Shown piece by piece: positions 1 to 8,971 of a stretch of DNA of 64,000 nt; positions within the stretch are counted from its first letter, which is position 1; the number at the start of each line of letters is the position of its first letter. Under the pieces are notes generated by a model. It saw nothing but the letters and a program-made list of their open reading frames with translations. It searched no databases and was not told the DNA's origin. The translations under genes and the position numbers were made by a program. Location of the stretch: NCBI RefSeq assembly GCF_009796285.1, contig NZ_CP047020.1, positions 2,418,001-2,482,000 on the forward strand, given 5' to 3'. The DNA is from Streptomyces broussonetiae (GTDB taxonomy: Bacteria > Actinomycetota > Actinomycetes > Streptomycetales > Streptomycetaceae).

Positions 1-63
1 GACGGCCCGGACGAGGTCCACCAGCGGTCGCTGGCGCGACGGGAGCTGAAGAAGTACCTGTAA
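1..63 (+). CDS. acyl-CoA dehydrogenase, C-terminal end (partial)
   Basis: Only the last 20 codons are in the window, reading DGPDEVHQRSLARRELKKYL before a TAA stop. The GPDEVH...RRELKKY ending is the usual C-terminus of FAD-dependent acyl-CoA dehydrogenases, which oxidise acyl-CoA to 2-enoyl-CoA. The family is inferred from this tail alone. It converges on the SDR/ligase/TetR operon, which also handles acyl-CoA, so a shared pathway is likely. Confidence 0.7.
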   Translation, partial: DGPDEVHQRSLARRELKKYL

Positions 64-72
64 CGGAACACA

Positions 73-109
73 GGTGAGGGGCGGTCGCCCAGGGTGACCG
101 CCCCTCACC
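73..109. terminator. bidirectional terminator hairpin
   Basis: A perfect 14-bp stem (GGTGAGGGGCGGTC at 73-86 with its complement at 96-109) closes a 9-nt loop. It lies between the end of the acyl-CoA dehydrogenase and the end of the TetR gene that runs towards it, so it can stop transcription from both sides. There is no T-tract, as is common in Streptomyces. Confidence 0.8.
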
Positions 110-126
110 GGCACAGCGGGACGACG

Positions 127-750
127 CTACGGCCGCAGCGCCCGCAGCAGCAGGTCGGCGAGGTGGTCGGCGACCTGCTGCGGGGTGAGCGGGCCGTCCG
201 GGCGGTACCAGGTCGACAGGTGGTGGACCGAGCCGAAGTGGTAGTCCACGACCAGGTCGGCCGGGGTCGCCGTGGCGAAGACGCCCTCCTTCTGGCCCTC
301 CTCGACCAGCGCGCGGAACCGCTCGTGGTAGCGCCGGCGCTCGGCGCGGACCTGCTTGCTCTTCTCCGGGCTCAGATGGTGCATCGAGCGGAAGAAGATC
401 ATCGCGTCGTCGAGGTTCTCGATCGTCGTGACGACCACGTCCGCCGCGGCGCCCCGCAGCCGCTGCTCGACCGGCGCGTCCATGTCGGCGAAGTGGTCGA
501 GCCGCTCCATCTGGAGGCGCAGCACGCGCGCGTACACCTCGTGCAGCAGGTCGTCCTTGGAGCCGAAGTAGTGGTACAGCGCCCCCTTGGTGACGCCTGC
601 CGCCTCCACGATCTCCTGCACGGAGGTGCGGTCGTAGCCCTGCTCCGCGAAGAGCCGGGTGGCGGCGGCCAGCAGCCGCTGCGGGACGGGTGTGCCGTCC
701 CCGTCCGTCGTCCTGGGCACAGCCGCCACCTGCCTTTCCTTGCTGATCAT
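127..750 (-). CDS. TetR/AcrR family transcriptional regulator
   Basis: 207 residues, the usual size of a TetR repressor. The N-terminal helix-turn-helix is clear around residues 25-70 (EIVEAAGVTKGALYHYFGSK). The rest is a helical ligand-binding domain. The ATG overlaps the stop of the upstream acyl-CoA ligase gene (ATGA), so it is the last gene of an SDR-ligase-TetR operon and is probably translated by coupling. Given its neighbours, an acyl-CoA ligand is a reasonable inference. A likely operator sits upstream of the first gene of the operon (3228-3245), which would make the operon self-regulated. Confidence 0.9.
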   Translation of the reverse strand: MISKERQVAAVPRTTDGDGTPVPQRLLAAATRLFAEQGYDRTSVQEIVEAAGVTKGALYHYFGSKDDLLHEVYARVLRLQMERLDHFADMDAPVEQRLRGAAADVVVTTIENLDDAMIFFRSMHHLSPEKSKQVRAERRRYHERFRALVEEGQKEGVFATATPADLVVDYHFGSVHHLSTWYRPDGPLTPQQVADHLADLLLRALRP

Positions 751-2414
751 CGAGTCTCGTGCGGGCGGGAACGCAGTTCCCGACGGAGGATCTTGCCACT
801 CGCCGTCTTGGGCAGGTCGGGCAGGACCTCCACCTGCCGCGGGTATTTGTAGGCGGCAAGTCTCTCCTTGCAGTACACCGCGAGTTCATCCGGGTCCGCC
901 TCGGCGCCCGGACGCAGGCTGACAAAGGCCTTGACCGTCTCGCCACGGTAGCCGTCGGGCACACCGACGACGGCCGCCTCACGCACCGCCGGATGGGTGT
1001 ACAGCACGTCCTCGACCTCGCGCGGCCACACCTTGAAGCCGGACGCGTTGATCATGTCCTTCTTGCGGTCGACGACGTAGAGCCAGCCCTGCTCGTCCAT
1101 GAAGCCGATGTCGCCGGTGCGCAGCTCGCCGTCGGGGAAGGTCTCGGCGGTGGCGTCCGGGCGGCGCCAGTAGCCGGGAACCACCTGCGGACCGCGTACG
1201 ACGATCTCGCCCTGCTCCCCGAACGGCACCTCCGCGCCCTGCTCGTCCAGGATCCGCACGAACGCGTCAGCGCCGGGCACCCCGACCGACAGCGTCCCGG
1301 AGACGGGGTCCACGGGCGCCTCCAGGCCGGGCGGGACGGCGGCGCAGGGGGCGGTGCACTCGGTGAGTCCGTAGCCGACCCGGATGTACGGCCCGAAACG
1401 CTCCCGGAACCCCTCCACCAGGGCCGGTGGCACCGGGGCGCCGCCCGAGGAGATGTTCACGAAGGAGGCGAAGTGCTCGCGGGTGGCGTCCGGGTGGGCG
1501 GCGAGCGCCATGAAGGCGGTGGAGGGGCCCACCGTGTAGTGCGGCTGGTGCTCGGCGAAGGCCTCCAGGACGAGTCCGGGCTCGAATCGGTAGGTGAGCG
1601 CCAGCGTGCCGGCGCTGTTCAGGCAGGCACCGAACTGGCAGACCATGCCGGTGATGTGGAACAGCGGCGCGAGCGCGTAGTAGACGGGGGCCTCGGGCAG
1701 CCCGAGCCCGGTGCTCTGCCGCTCGGCGTTGTGCATGATGTTGCCGTGGGTGTTGGTGGCGCCCTTGGGTGTGCCGCTGGTGCCGGAGGTGTAGCTGATC
1801 AGCGCGATGTCGTCGGGGCGCGGATCGCGGTCGGCAGGCGCCGTACCACCCTGCCGGGCGACGGTGACCAGGTCGTCGGCGTCGGGCGCCTGCGGCAGCC
1901 GCTCGAAACGGAGCACGCGCGCGTCGTTGCGCGTCTGGAAGTCCAACTCGCACCCGGTGAGCACGATCCGCACCGGCGACCGGGCGGCCGTGTCCCTCAG
2001 GTACGACTCCCAGGCCCGGTCGGAGCAGACCAGTGCGGTGACCTCGCCGTCCCGCAGGACGTGACCCACCTCGGCCGACTTGTACATGGGGTTGACCGGG
2101 ACGACGGTCGCGCCGGCCTTCCAGGCGCCGAGGACCGCGAGCACGAAGTGCGGGGAGTTCTGCAGCAGCACGGCCACCCGGTCGCCGCGCTCCAGCCCGC
2201 GCGCGGCCAGGTGGGCGGCGACGGAGTCGGTCAGCTCGTCCACCTGGCGATAGCTCAGACGGGCGTCGAAGTAGGCCAGGAAGGTGCGGTCGGAGGCCTC
2301 GGCGACAGCGGTGCGCAGTGCGTGCACCAACGAGTCCGCGGGCTCGATCGGCCCGCGCTGGGCGTCGTCGAGCAGGGCCAGCCAGGGCCGGTCGGCGTAG
2401 CCGGAGGTGCTCAC
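747..2414 (-). CDS. AMP-dependent acyl-CoA synthetase (long-chain fatty acid CoA ligase family)
   Basis: About 555 residues. It activates a carboxylic acid to the acyl-adenylate and then to the acyl-CoA. The ANL-family signatures are all present: the P-loop LISYTSGTSGTPKG near residue 205, the GYGLTE-type motif, the adenylation motif with RTGDIGFMDEQGWLYVVDRK, and the C-terminal lysine in PKTASGKILRREL. The start chosen is GTG, overlapping the SDR stop as GTGA; a longer open frame upstream lies inside the SDR gene and is not used. The stop overlaps the TetR start as ATGA. This tight coupling points to joint catabolism of one acid. The substrate cannot be read from sequence. Confidence 0.92.
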   Translation of the reverse strand: MSTSGYADRPWLALLDDAQRGPIEPADSLVHALRTAVAEASDRTFLAYFDARLSYRQVDELTDSVAAHLAARGLERGDRVAVLLQNSPHFVLAVLGAWKAGATVVPVNPMYKSAEVGHVLRDGEVTALVCSDRAWESYLRDTAARSPVRIVLTGCELDFQTRNDARVLRFERLPQAPDADDLVTVARQGGTAPADRDPRPDDIALISYTSGTSGTPKGATNTHGNIMHNAERQSTGLGLPEAPVYYALAPLFHITGMVCQFGACLNSAGTLALTYRFEPGLVLEAFAEHQPHYTVGPSTAFMALAAHPDATREHFASFVNISSGGAPVPPALVEGFRERFGPYIRVGYGLTECTAPCAAVPPGLEAPVDPVSGTLSVGVPGADAFVRILDEQGAEVPFGEQGEIVVRGPQVVPGYWRRPDATAETFPDGELRTGDIGFMDEQGWLYVVDRKKDMINASGFKVWPREVEDVLYTHPAVREAAVVGVPDGYRGETVKAFVSLRPGAEADPDELAVYCKERLAAYKYPRQVEVLPDLPKTASGKILRRELRSRPHETR

Positions 2415-3184
2415 CGGGCCTCCTCCCACTTGCGCTGGAGGTGGTTCATGCCGCTCAGCCATCGGTCCGGTTCGGCGGCCCGGGCCTGGTAGTACTCGGC
2501 AACCTCGGGGTGCGGCAGGATCAGGAAGCGGTCCTCCTCGATCCCCCGGAACAGGGCGTCCGCCACGGCCGCCGGCTCGATCGCGGTCGGCTGGAGCACC
2601 AGGTCCCCGGCGCTGCCGGTCGCGGCCAGCATGTCCGTCCGCACGCCCTGCGGACAGATGGCGTGCACCCGCAGGCCCCGGTGGCGGTACGTGAGCGACA
2701 GCCATTCGGCGAAGGCGTAGGCGCCGTGCTTGGTGACGCTGTAGGAGGGGGCGCCGATCATGGTGAGCAGCCCGGCGGCCGACACGGTGGACACGAACCG
2801 CCCACGGCCGCGCTCCAGCCAGTCGGGCAGCAGTTCATGGGCGGCGCGGACGTGCGCCATCACGTTGACGTCCCAGGCGGCCCCCCAGGACCTCTCGTCC
2901 AGCGGCCCGCCCTCGCCACCGTCCCCGAAGGCGACTCCGGCGTTCGCGCAGTAGACGTCGATGGTGCCGCCGAGTGCGTCCCGGGCCGCCCCGACGATCG
3001 CGGAGGCGTCGCCGGGCACGGCGGTACCGCCGATCTCCTCGGCCACCGCCTTCGCCTTCTGGGCATCCAGATCGTTCACGACGACCCGCGCCCCCTCGGC
3101 GGCGAACCGCCGGGCCAGTGCGGCCCCGATCCCCCCGCCCGCCCCCGTGACGACCACTCCCGCATCCTGCACGGCTTCCACCAT
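2411..3184 (-). CDS. SDR family NAD(P)-dependent oxidoreductase
   Basis: 257 residues, standard length for a classical short-chain dehydrogenase. It has the nucleotide-binding motif VTGAGGGIGAALA near the N-terminus, the NAG motif (CANAGVAF), the catalytic serine in FVSTVSAAG and the YxxxK pair in SYSVTKHGAYAF. The start is ATG (MVEAVQD) with GGAG 4 nt upstream; an in-frame extension to 3334 lacks a binding site. It is the first gene of the coupled SDR-ligase-TetR operon and probably acts on a hydroxy- or ketoacyl intermediate; that role is inferred. Confidence 0.92.
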   Translation of the reverse strand: MVEAVQDAGVVVTGAGGGIGAALARRFAAEGARVVVNDLDAQKAKAVAEEIGGTAVPGDASAIVGAARDALGGTIDVYCANAGVAFGDGGEGGPLDERSWGAAWDVNVMAHVRAAHELLPDWLERGRGRFVSTVSAAGLLTMIGAPSYSVTKHGAYAFAEWLSLTYRHRGLRVHAICPQGVRTDMLAATGSAGDLVLQPTAIEPAAVADALFRGIEEDRFLILPHPEVAEYYQARAAEPDRWLSGMNHLQRKWEEAR

Positions 3185-3227
3185 CGGTCTCCTTCGACAC
3201 GACGCGACTCGGCTCAGCGCTCGCCAG

Positions 3228-3245
3228 ACTAACCAGTCGGTATGT
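3228..3245. promoter_or_regulatory. putative TetR operator, imperfect inverted repeat
   Basis: ACTAACC at 3228-3234 and GGTATGT at 3239-3245 form an imperfect inverted repeat around AGTC, 43 bp upstream of the SDR start. Read on the minus strand, ACATACCGACTGGTTAGT matches 13 of 18 positions of the site at 26215-26232. The operon ends in a TetR gene, so this is the natural place for autoregulation. Confidence 0.5.
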
Positions 3246-3279
3246 GTAAAGGGAAGGGTGACCGAACCAACCTCAAGGC

Positions 3280-4500
3280 ATGCATCTGTCCCGACGGAAC
3301 CTTCTCGCATCGGCCACGCTGGCAGCTGCCCCACGCCCCCACCATCATCGCGACGGGCTGCACACCGGCTTCGAGAGACTCGCAGCCGACGGTTACTCCC
3401 TGCTGAAGGACCAGCGCGTCGGCATCGTCACCAACCCCACCGGCATCACCAAGGACGCGTCCCACATCGTCGACGTGATGCACGGGGACCCCCGGGTGAG
3501 GCTGACGGCGGTCTTCGGCCCCGAGCACGGCTTCCGAGGCACCGCGCAGGCGGGCGGCTCCGAGGGCCGCTCCACCGACCCGGCGACCGGCCTGCCGGTG
3601 TACGACACATACCTCAAGAGCGGCCAGGTACTCGCCGACGTCTTCACCACCGCCGCCGTCGACACGGTCGTCTTCGACATCCAGGACGTCGGCGCGCGCT
3701 TCTACACGTACATCTGGACGCTCTACGACTGCATGGAGGCCGCGCAGCTCGCGGGCAAGCGCTTCGTCGTCCTGGACCGGCCCAACCCGGTGACCGGCCG
3801 TAAGGCCCAAGGGCCGGTCCTGCACAGGGAGTTCGCCACCTTCGTCGGCCGGCAGCCGATCGCGCAGGCGCACGGGATGACGGTCGCGGAGCTGGCGCGG
3901 CTGTTCAACGGGGAGTTCCTGGGCAGACCGGTCGTGCTGGACACCGTCCTGATGAGCGGGTGGCAGCGGTCGGACTGGTACGACACCTCCGCGCTGCCGT
4001 GGGTGCCGCCGAGCCCGAACATGCCGACCCCGGACACGGCGCTCGTCTACAGCGGTACCTGCATGTTCGAGGGCACCACGCTCTCGGAGGGCAGGGGCAC
4101 CACCCGGCCCTTCGAACTGCTCGGCGCCGAGGGCATCGACGGCCGCTGGGCCGCCGCCGCGAACGAACTCGCGCTGCCCGGCGTGCGGTTCAGGGAGGCG
4201 TACTTCACGCCGACGTTCTCCAAGTTCGAGGGCAGGACGGTCGGCGGGCTGCAGATCCATGTGACGGACCGGGAGGTCTACGACCCGGTACGCACCGGGA
4301 TCGGCCTGCTGGTGACCGCGAAGAAGGTCTGGGACGGGTTCGCCTGGCGGTCGGACCACTGGATCGACACACTCACCGGTTCGGCCCGGGTGCGCACGAT
4401 GATCGACGCGGGGGCGAGCGCCGACCAGGTGGCCGGTGCCTGGCAAGGCGAACTGGCCGCGTTCCGGCGGACTCGAAGGGAATATCTCCTCTACACATGA
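3280..4500 (+). CDS. DUF1343 / NamZ-like exo-beta-N-acetylmuramidase, secreted
   Basis: 406 residues. It matches the DUF1343 family, whose characterised member NamZ releases N-acetylmuramic acid from peptidoglycan fragments. Diagnostic stretches are GIVTNPTGIT, VFGPEHGFRG, FDIQDVGARFYTYIWTL and VLDRPNPVTG. The N-terminus MHLSRRNLLAS carries a twin-arginine-like start, but the hydrophobic stretch is short and runs straight into a PRPHHH segment, so export by a normal signal is less certain than in relatives. The ribosome binding site is weak. A role in cell-wall recycling is inferred from family. Confidence 0.88.
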   Translation: MHLSRRNLLASATLAAAPRPHHHRDGLHTGFERLAADGYSLLKDQRVGIVTNPTGITKDASHIVDVMHGDPRVRLTAVFGPEHGFRGTAQAGGSEGRSTDPATGLPVYDTYLKSGQVLADVFTTAAVDTVVFDIQDVGARFYTYIWTLYDCMEAAQLAGKRFVVLDRPNPVTGRKAQGPVLHREFATFVGRQPIAQAHGMTVAELARLFNGEFLGRPVVLDTVLMSGWQRSDWYDTSALPWVPPSPNMPTPDTALVYSGTCMFEGTTLSEGRGTTRPFELLGAEGIDGRWAAAANELALPGVRFREAYFTPTFSKFEGRTVGGLQIHVTDREVYDPVRTGIGLLVTAKKVWDGFAWRSDHWIDTLTGSARVRTMIDAGASADQVAGAWQGELAAFRRTRREYLLYT

Positions 4501-4593
4501 GGACCTCTGTATGGCCAAGCCCGCCCCGGAGCAGGACGATGTGTCCGTGACACGTCGTCACGCATCCTTTCCGGGAGGACGAGGGAGCCCGGC

Positions 4594-5889
4594 ATGGCGG
4601 ATCCTGGGATGAGCGTGACTCCCTACTGGGAGCTGACCTTCGACGCCGACGGGGACGTGGACGGCCCCGAACGCGACCAACTGGTGGCGCAGGTCACGGA
4701 GCGCGGCGTCCGTGACCTGATCGTCTTCGCACACGGCTGGAACGACGACCGTTCGAGCGCGACCGCCCTGTACCGCCGTTTCTTCGCCCCGGTCCCGGGG
4801 CTCGCCCCGCACGCGCGGCTCGGATACGTGGGCGTGATCTGGCCGTCGATGCGGTTCAGCGACGAGCCGATCCCCGACTTCCCCGAGTCGGCCGCACTGG
4901 CGCCGCCCCCGACGGCGGGGCTGGATCCGGACACCCGGCGCGCCCTGGTCGCGGTCTTCCCGGACCGGACGTCCTTGATCGACCAGCTGGCCCGCATGCT
5001 GGACGAACGGCCGGGCGGGCCCGAGGGGTTGACGCAGTTCGGCGGGCTGGTCCGGCAGCTGATCGACGGGGAGAACCGGCCCGGGGTCGCCGACACCGAG
5101 GAGGACGGCGAGCCGCGCGTGTTCACCGGGGACCCGGCGAGCGCGTGCGAGGAGTTCGCCGAGGCGCTCGCGTCGGTCCGGTCCGCCGGGGCGCCCGCCG
5201 AGGGCTTCAGCATCCCGAACCCCTGGAACGGCGCCAAGGAACTGCTGCGGCAGGCGACGTACTACACGATGAAGCGGCGCGCCGGGACGGTCGGCGAGCG
5301 CGGACTCGGGCCCGCGATCGGCAGGTTGGCCGACGCCGCGCCCGGGGTGCGGGTGCATCTGGCCGGGCACAGTTTCGGCGGACGGCTGGTGTCGTTCGCG
5401 CTGCGCGGGCTGCCGGACGGCGTGCGCGCGGTGAAGTCGGTGACGCTGCTGCAGGGCGCCTTCTCGCACTACGCGTTCGCGGAGCGGGTGCCGCAGGCCC
5501 CGGACAGGTCGGGGGCGTTGAAGGACCTGCAGCGTCGGATCGACGGTCCGCTGGTGAGCTGCTACTCGCACTTCGACGCGGCGCTCGGCACGTTCTATCC
5601 GCTGGCCTCCCGGCTGTCCGGGGACGACCGCTCGTGCGTGGGCAGCGAGATCGCGGCCGTGCTGGGGCCCGAGTGGGGCGCCATGGGGCACGACGGGGTG
5701 CAGGCGGTGCCGGGGACCGTGCGGCTGGACCTCGCGACCGCGCTGGCGTCGGCGCTTCCGGCGACCGGGTGCGTGAGCATCGACGCGGCCTCGGTCGTCC
5801 GCCTCGGCGGGGCGCCGGCCGGGGCGCACAGCGACATCGTGCACCCCGAGCTGGCTCGGGTGATCCTGGCGGCGGGCCGCATCACGTGA
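4594..5889 (+). CDS. predicted alpha/beta-hydrolase-fold protein, function unknown
   Basis: 431 residues, not recognised as a named family. It has the hallmarks of a serine hydrolase: an early HGW motif (DLIVFAHGWNDD) that could form the oxyanion hole, and a nucleophile elbow GHSFGG near residue 260 (VHLAGHSFGGRLVSFAL). No signal peptide is visible, so it is probably cytoplasmic. The start is ATG; MSVTPYWEL five codons later is an alternative. It lies downstream of the muramidase on the same strand with a 93-bp gap. A small inverted repeat (CGTGAC/GTCACG, 4546-4562) precedes it. The substrate is unknown. Confidence 0.75.
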   Translation: MADPGMSVTPYWELTFDADGDVDGPERDQLVAQVTERGVRDLIVFAHGWNDDRSSATALYRRFFAPVPGLAPHARLGYVGVIWPSMRFSDEPIPDFPESAALAPPPTAGLDPDTRRALVAVFPDRTSLIDQLARMLDERPGGPEGLTQFGGLVRQLIDGENRPGVADTEEDGEPRVFTGDPASACEEFAEALASVRSAGAPAEGFSIPNPWNGAKELLRQATYYTMKRRAGTVGERGLGPAIGRLADAAPGVRVHLAGHSFGGRLVSFALRGLPDGVRAVKSVTLLQGAFSHYAFAERVPQAPDRSGALKDLQRRIDGPLVSCYSHFDAALGTFYPLASRLSGDDRSCVGSEIAAVLGPEWGAMGHDGVQAVPGTVRLDLATALASALPATGCVSIDAASVVRLGGAPAGAHSDIVHPELARVILAAGRIT

Positions 5890-5914
5890 CCCGCCGCAGG
5901 CGGCCGTCGGCCGC

Positions 5915-5948
5915 CCGGTGCCGGCCCCCGCAGGGGGGCCGGCACCGG
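5915..5948. terminator. strong bidirectional terminator
   Basis: A perfect 15-bp GC stem (CCGGTGCCGGCCCCC with its complement) closes a 4-nt loop between the convergent hydrolase and penicillin acylase genes. Confidence 0.88.
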
Positions 5949-5964
5949 TTCGCCCACGCCTGTT

Positions 5965-8751
5965 TCAGCGGTGCGAGGTGTACTCGACCACCTGCTGGAA
6001 GGTCGGCCGGTTCTGCCAGCTGATGTTGCCGTGCTTGATGCCGCCCAGGGTGCGCTGCACGATCGAGTCGGCGCACCACTGGTCGCCGGCCGAGCACAGG
6101 CTGTCGCCCGGGTAGACCTGGGCGGCGGTCATGCCGGCGGCCTGGTCCAGGGTGCTGATCAGGATGTTCCTGCAGGAGCCGAGGTCACCTCCGCCGCAGT
6201 ACTTCTCGGCCAGCCCGCCCTGCACGTTCTCGCCGAGCACCGCCCGGATGTCCTTGTCGACATAGCTCCACCAGCCGAACTGGAAGGAGCTTCCGGCGTG
6301 CGAGCCGGTCGGGCCGTGTCCGGCCGACGGGGTCTCGTCGATCGACAGGTTGTAGGTGAGGTCGGTGTACAGATCGCTGCCGAGGCCCGGTTCGAACTCC
6401 GCCTTGACCAGCAGGGGCCACCAGGCGTCCAGGATTCGGATCGCGTCGGCGTCGGCGTACGACTTCGAACCTGCCGAGGTCTCCGTGCGCTTGGCGCCCG
6501 CGGTGACCCAGGCCTGGAGCTTGCTCACCGCGCCGGCCGCCGTGGAGTCGGTCACCGGCGAGGAGTTGATCACCTTGAGCAGCTTGGGCAGCACGTCCTC
6601 GGCACGCAGGTCGGCGAGGGCCGCGTCCGCCATGGCCTGCACCAGTTCGGTCCGGGTCACCCCGCCGGCCGCGACCAGCTTCTTCACCCGGTCGTCCAGC
6701 AGGTTCCCGCGGTGCACGGAGCCGTCGCCCCAGGCCGCGGCGGTGTAGTCCTTGGCCTGTTTGTTGTTCCAGGAGACGTAGTAGTCCTGGTCGACGGAGT
6801 TGGGGTGGGCGGAGGCCGGGGTGTAGTCGGCCGTGTTGGTGTCCGGGTTCCAGTTCTGCCACTCGTACGCGGGCTGCGCCCAGACCGGGAACTCGGCGTC
6901 GACGCCGGCGGCCCGTACCGGGTTGTCACCGCTGTTGTAGTACGCGGTGTGCTGGGAGTCGGCGTAGAACCAGTTGAAGGTGTAGTTGATGTGCTGGGCG
7001 GCGCTCTGGAAGTCCTTGGGCCCCTTGACGAAACCGGGGTCGTTCAGCATCTGGAAGCCGATGATCGAGTCGGCCTCGTGCAGGTACGACGAGCGCAGCG
7101 TGGTGTAGGCGACCTTCTTGCCGCCGACGGTCGCCCGGTACTCCACCGGCCCGTACTTCGTGCGCCAGACCTTCATGGTGTACGAACCGGCCGGGGTGCT
7201 GTCGGCCGTCGTCGGTGACCAGGAGTTCTTCTGCTCGACCTCGTCCATGGCCGTGCAGGTGCCGTGGTACAGGTAGTGGTAGTCGTCCTGGCACAGTTCG
7301 ACGGCGTACGTGTCGATGATGTCCTGGCCCGAGGTGGTCGCGGACCACGAGTAGTCCTGGCCGCGGCCGAGTTCGACGTACATGCTCAGGCCCGCGAAGG
7401 AGGCGCCGCGCGCGCTGATGCCCGGCCCCTGGATCTCCTGGAGCATGAGCAGCTGCGGGGCGAAGTACCCGGTCTGCGGCCCGAAGACGGCGATCGGATG
7501 ACCGCTGGCGGTGTACTTGCCGCTGACGACGAGCGCGTTGGACATCCCGCGGTGGGCGGAGCTGAGTGTCGTCCTGGCGGCACTGGTGGAGGCGCTCTTG
7601 GCAGCCGTGGTGGCCGCGCTGCCCGTACGGTCGTAGACGAGCGGTTCCTGGGCGACCGAGCCGGGGTCCGGCAGGGCCTCGCCCTTGGCGTCGGCGGGCT
7701 TGGTGACGTACGGGAAGCTCTCGCCGTCGTGGACGGTCAGGACGGCCTCGGGGTCGTTGCGCTCGCGGAAGGACTCCCAGACCTTGGTGCCCTCGTCGAC
7801 CCCGTACTTCTGCTGCGCGGCCAGCAGGGACACGGCGTTGTTGACCTCACCGCCGCCGCCGGAGCCGAACAGCGAGCCGATGACGGAGGCCAGCGCCACC
7901 AGGTCGGTGATCTTGAAGTGGCCGATGGTGCCGGCGTTGGTGATCGGGTCCTTGTGGCCGGTCAGGTCGTACTCGCCGGGGAAGTAACGGCCGCTGTCCG
8001 AGGCGTCGATGTAGGAGTTGATGCCGGCGAGGTAGGCGTTGGCGTCGGCGAGGGCCTGCTGGCCCCGGGCGCCGTTGTCGGCCACCGCGTTGTCGATCTG
8101 CGCCTGCAGGTCGGCCTCGGTGTACGGCGCGTTGCGGTAGAACTCCTGCTCCAGGCCCTGGTTGGCGGCGGCACCGCCGGCGAAGGAGGTCAGCTGGCCG
8201 CGGCCGACGTGCCGGAAGACGTCCATGAGCCACAGCCGGTCCTCGGCCGCCGCGTATCCGGCGCCGAACTCGGTGCCGTATCGGGTGGCGCCCGTGATGT
8301 GCGGCACACCGGTCTTCTTGTCCCGGACGATGGTCACGTCGCTGCGGCCGGCCGGGTTCTCGCTGGAGGCGACCTGGTCGGAGGGGACACCGAACGACGA
8401 GTCGTTGAAGAAGTTGTTGATCGTCGCGTCGGTCAGGCCCTTGTAGCCGGTGGCCAGGTTCGCGTACGGGCCCAGCTGGTCCTCGGCGTGCGAAGGCTGG
8501 GTACCGAAGGCCTGGTTGAGCAGGATCTGCGCAAGCGTCGCGTTGCCGTTCTCGCCGGGCGGCAGGATGTCCGAGCACTGGCCGCCGCAGTAGTCGTTCG
8601 ACGCGGTGGCCTCGGCGGCGGACGCCGTCTGGGTGAGGGGAGAGAGGAGTCCGGCGACGAGGACGCAGATCGACGCGGACTTCAGGAACCTGGTGAAGCG
8701 GCGGGACGTTCTCAGTCTGTCAAGGGCGGTGTGTGGGGTTCGCCGTGGCAT
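5965..8751 (-). CDS. penicillin acylase family protein (secreted Ntn hydrolase)
   Basis: 928 residues. Family members are made as a precursor, exported, and cleaved to alpha and beta chains; the new N-terminal serine of the beta chain hydrolyses amide bonds in beta-lactams, acyl-homoserine lactones or related amides. Here the candidate nucleophile is Ser404 in RGMSNALVVSG, the usual GSNxW/L-type junction. A signal peptide is visible (RFLKSASICVLVAGLLSPLTQTASAAEA). The start is ATG with GAGGAG 6 nt upstream; an extension of 22 residues is less likely. Gly-rich and Ala/Ser/Thr-rich stretches before Ser404 fit the excised linker. Substrate is unknown; acyl-homoserine lactone or lipopeptide acylase activity are both possible. 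Confidence 0.9.
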   Translation of the reverse strand: MPRRTPHTALDRLRTSRRFTRFLKSASICVLVAGLLSPLTQTASAAEATASNDYCGGQCSDILPPGENGNATLAQILLNQAFGTQPSHAEDQLGPYANLATGYKGLTDATINNFFNDSSFGVPSDQVASSENPAGRSDVTIVRDKKTGVPHITGATRYGTEFGAGYAAAEDRLWLMDVFRHVGRGQLTSFAGGAAANQGLEQEFYRNAPYTEADLQAQIDNAVADNGARGQQALADANAYLAGINSYIDASDSGRYFPGEYDLTGHKDPITNAGTIGHFKITDLVALASVIGSLFGSGGGGEVNNAVSLLAAQQKYGVDEGTKVWESFRERNDPEAVLTVHDGESFPYVTKPADAKGEALPDPGSVAQEPLVYDRTGSAATTAAKSASTSAARTTLSSAHRGMSNALVVSGKYTASGHPIAVFGPQTGYFAPQLLMLQEIQGPGISARGASFAGLSMYVELGRGQDYSWSATTSGQDIIDTYAVELCQDDYHYLYHGTCTAMDEVEQKNSWSPTTADSTPAGSYTMKVWRTKYGPVEYRATVGGKKVAYTTLRSSYLHEADSIIGFQMLNDPGFVKGPKDFQSAAQHINYTFNWFYADSQHTAYYNSGDNPVRAAGVDAEFPVWAQPAYEWQNWNPDTNTADYTPASAHPNSVDQDYYVSWNNKQAKDYTAAAWGDGSVHRGNLLDDRVKKLVAAGGVTRTELVQAMADAALADLRAEDVLPKLLKVINSSPVTDSTAAGAVSKLQAWVTAGAKRTETSAGSKSYADADAIRILDAWWPLLVKAEFEPGLGSDLYTDLTYNLSIDETPSAGHGPTGSHAGSSFQFGWWSYVDKDIRAVLGENVQGGLAEKYCGGGDLGSCRNILISTLDQAAGMTAAQVYPGDSLCSAGDQWCADSIVQRTLGGIKHGNISWQNRPTFQQVVEYTSHR

Positions 8752-8971
8752 GGCAGCTCCTCGCGACAGGGGTGCGCGAACGTTACCGCCGGTATCCCCG
8801 AGTTTGAAGATGAGCATGCGTCACTTTTTGGAGTCCACAGGAAGAACGCACGAGACCCGCACGCGAAGAGATGGAGCCGAATGGCCTGTCGATACGTCTA
8901 CTCGACGACGTCCGTGCGATGACGCCGAAGTGACCGAAGTACAGGTGCAGGTGTGACGGAGGTGCAGGGCG

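Noticed and set aside
759..2492. Long plus-strand frame of 577 codons over the acyl-CoA ligase gene
   Set aside because: It is the antisense of a clear ANL ligase gene; its protein has no family features and the codon bias is that of a shadow frame.
4546..4562. CRP-like site CGTGAC/GTCACG
   Set aside because: Half-site spacing is one base off the CRP arrangement; kept only as a small inverted repeat in the hydrolase entry.
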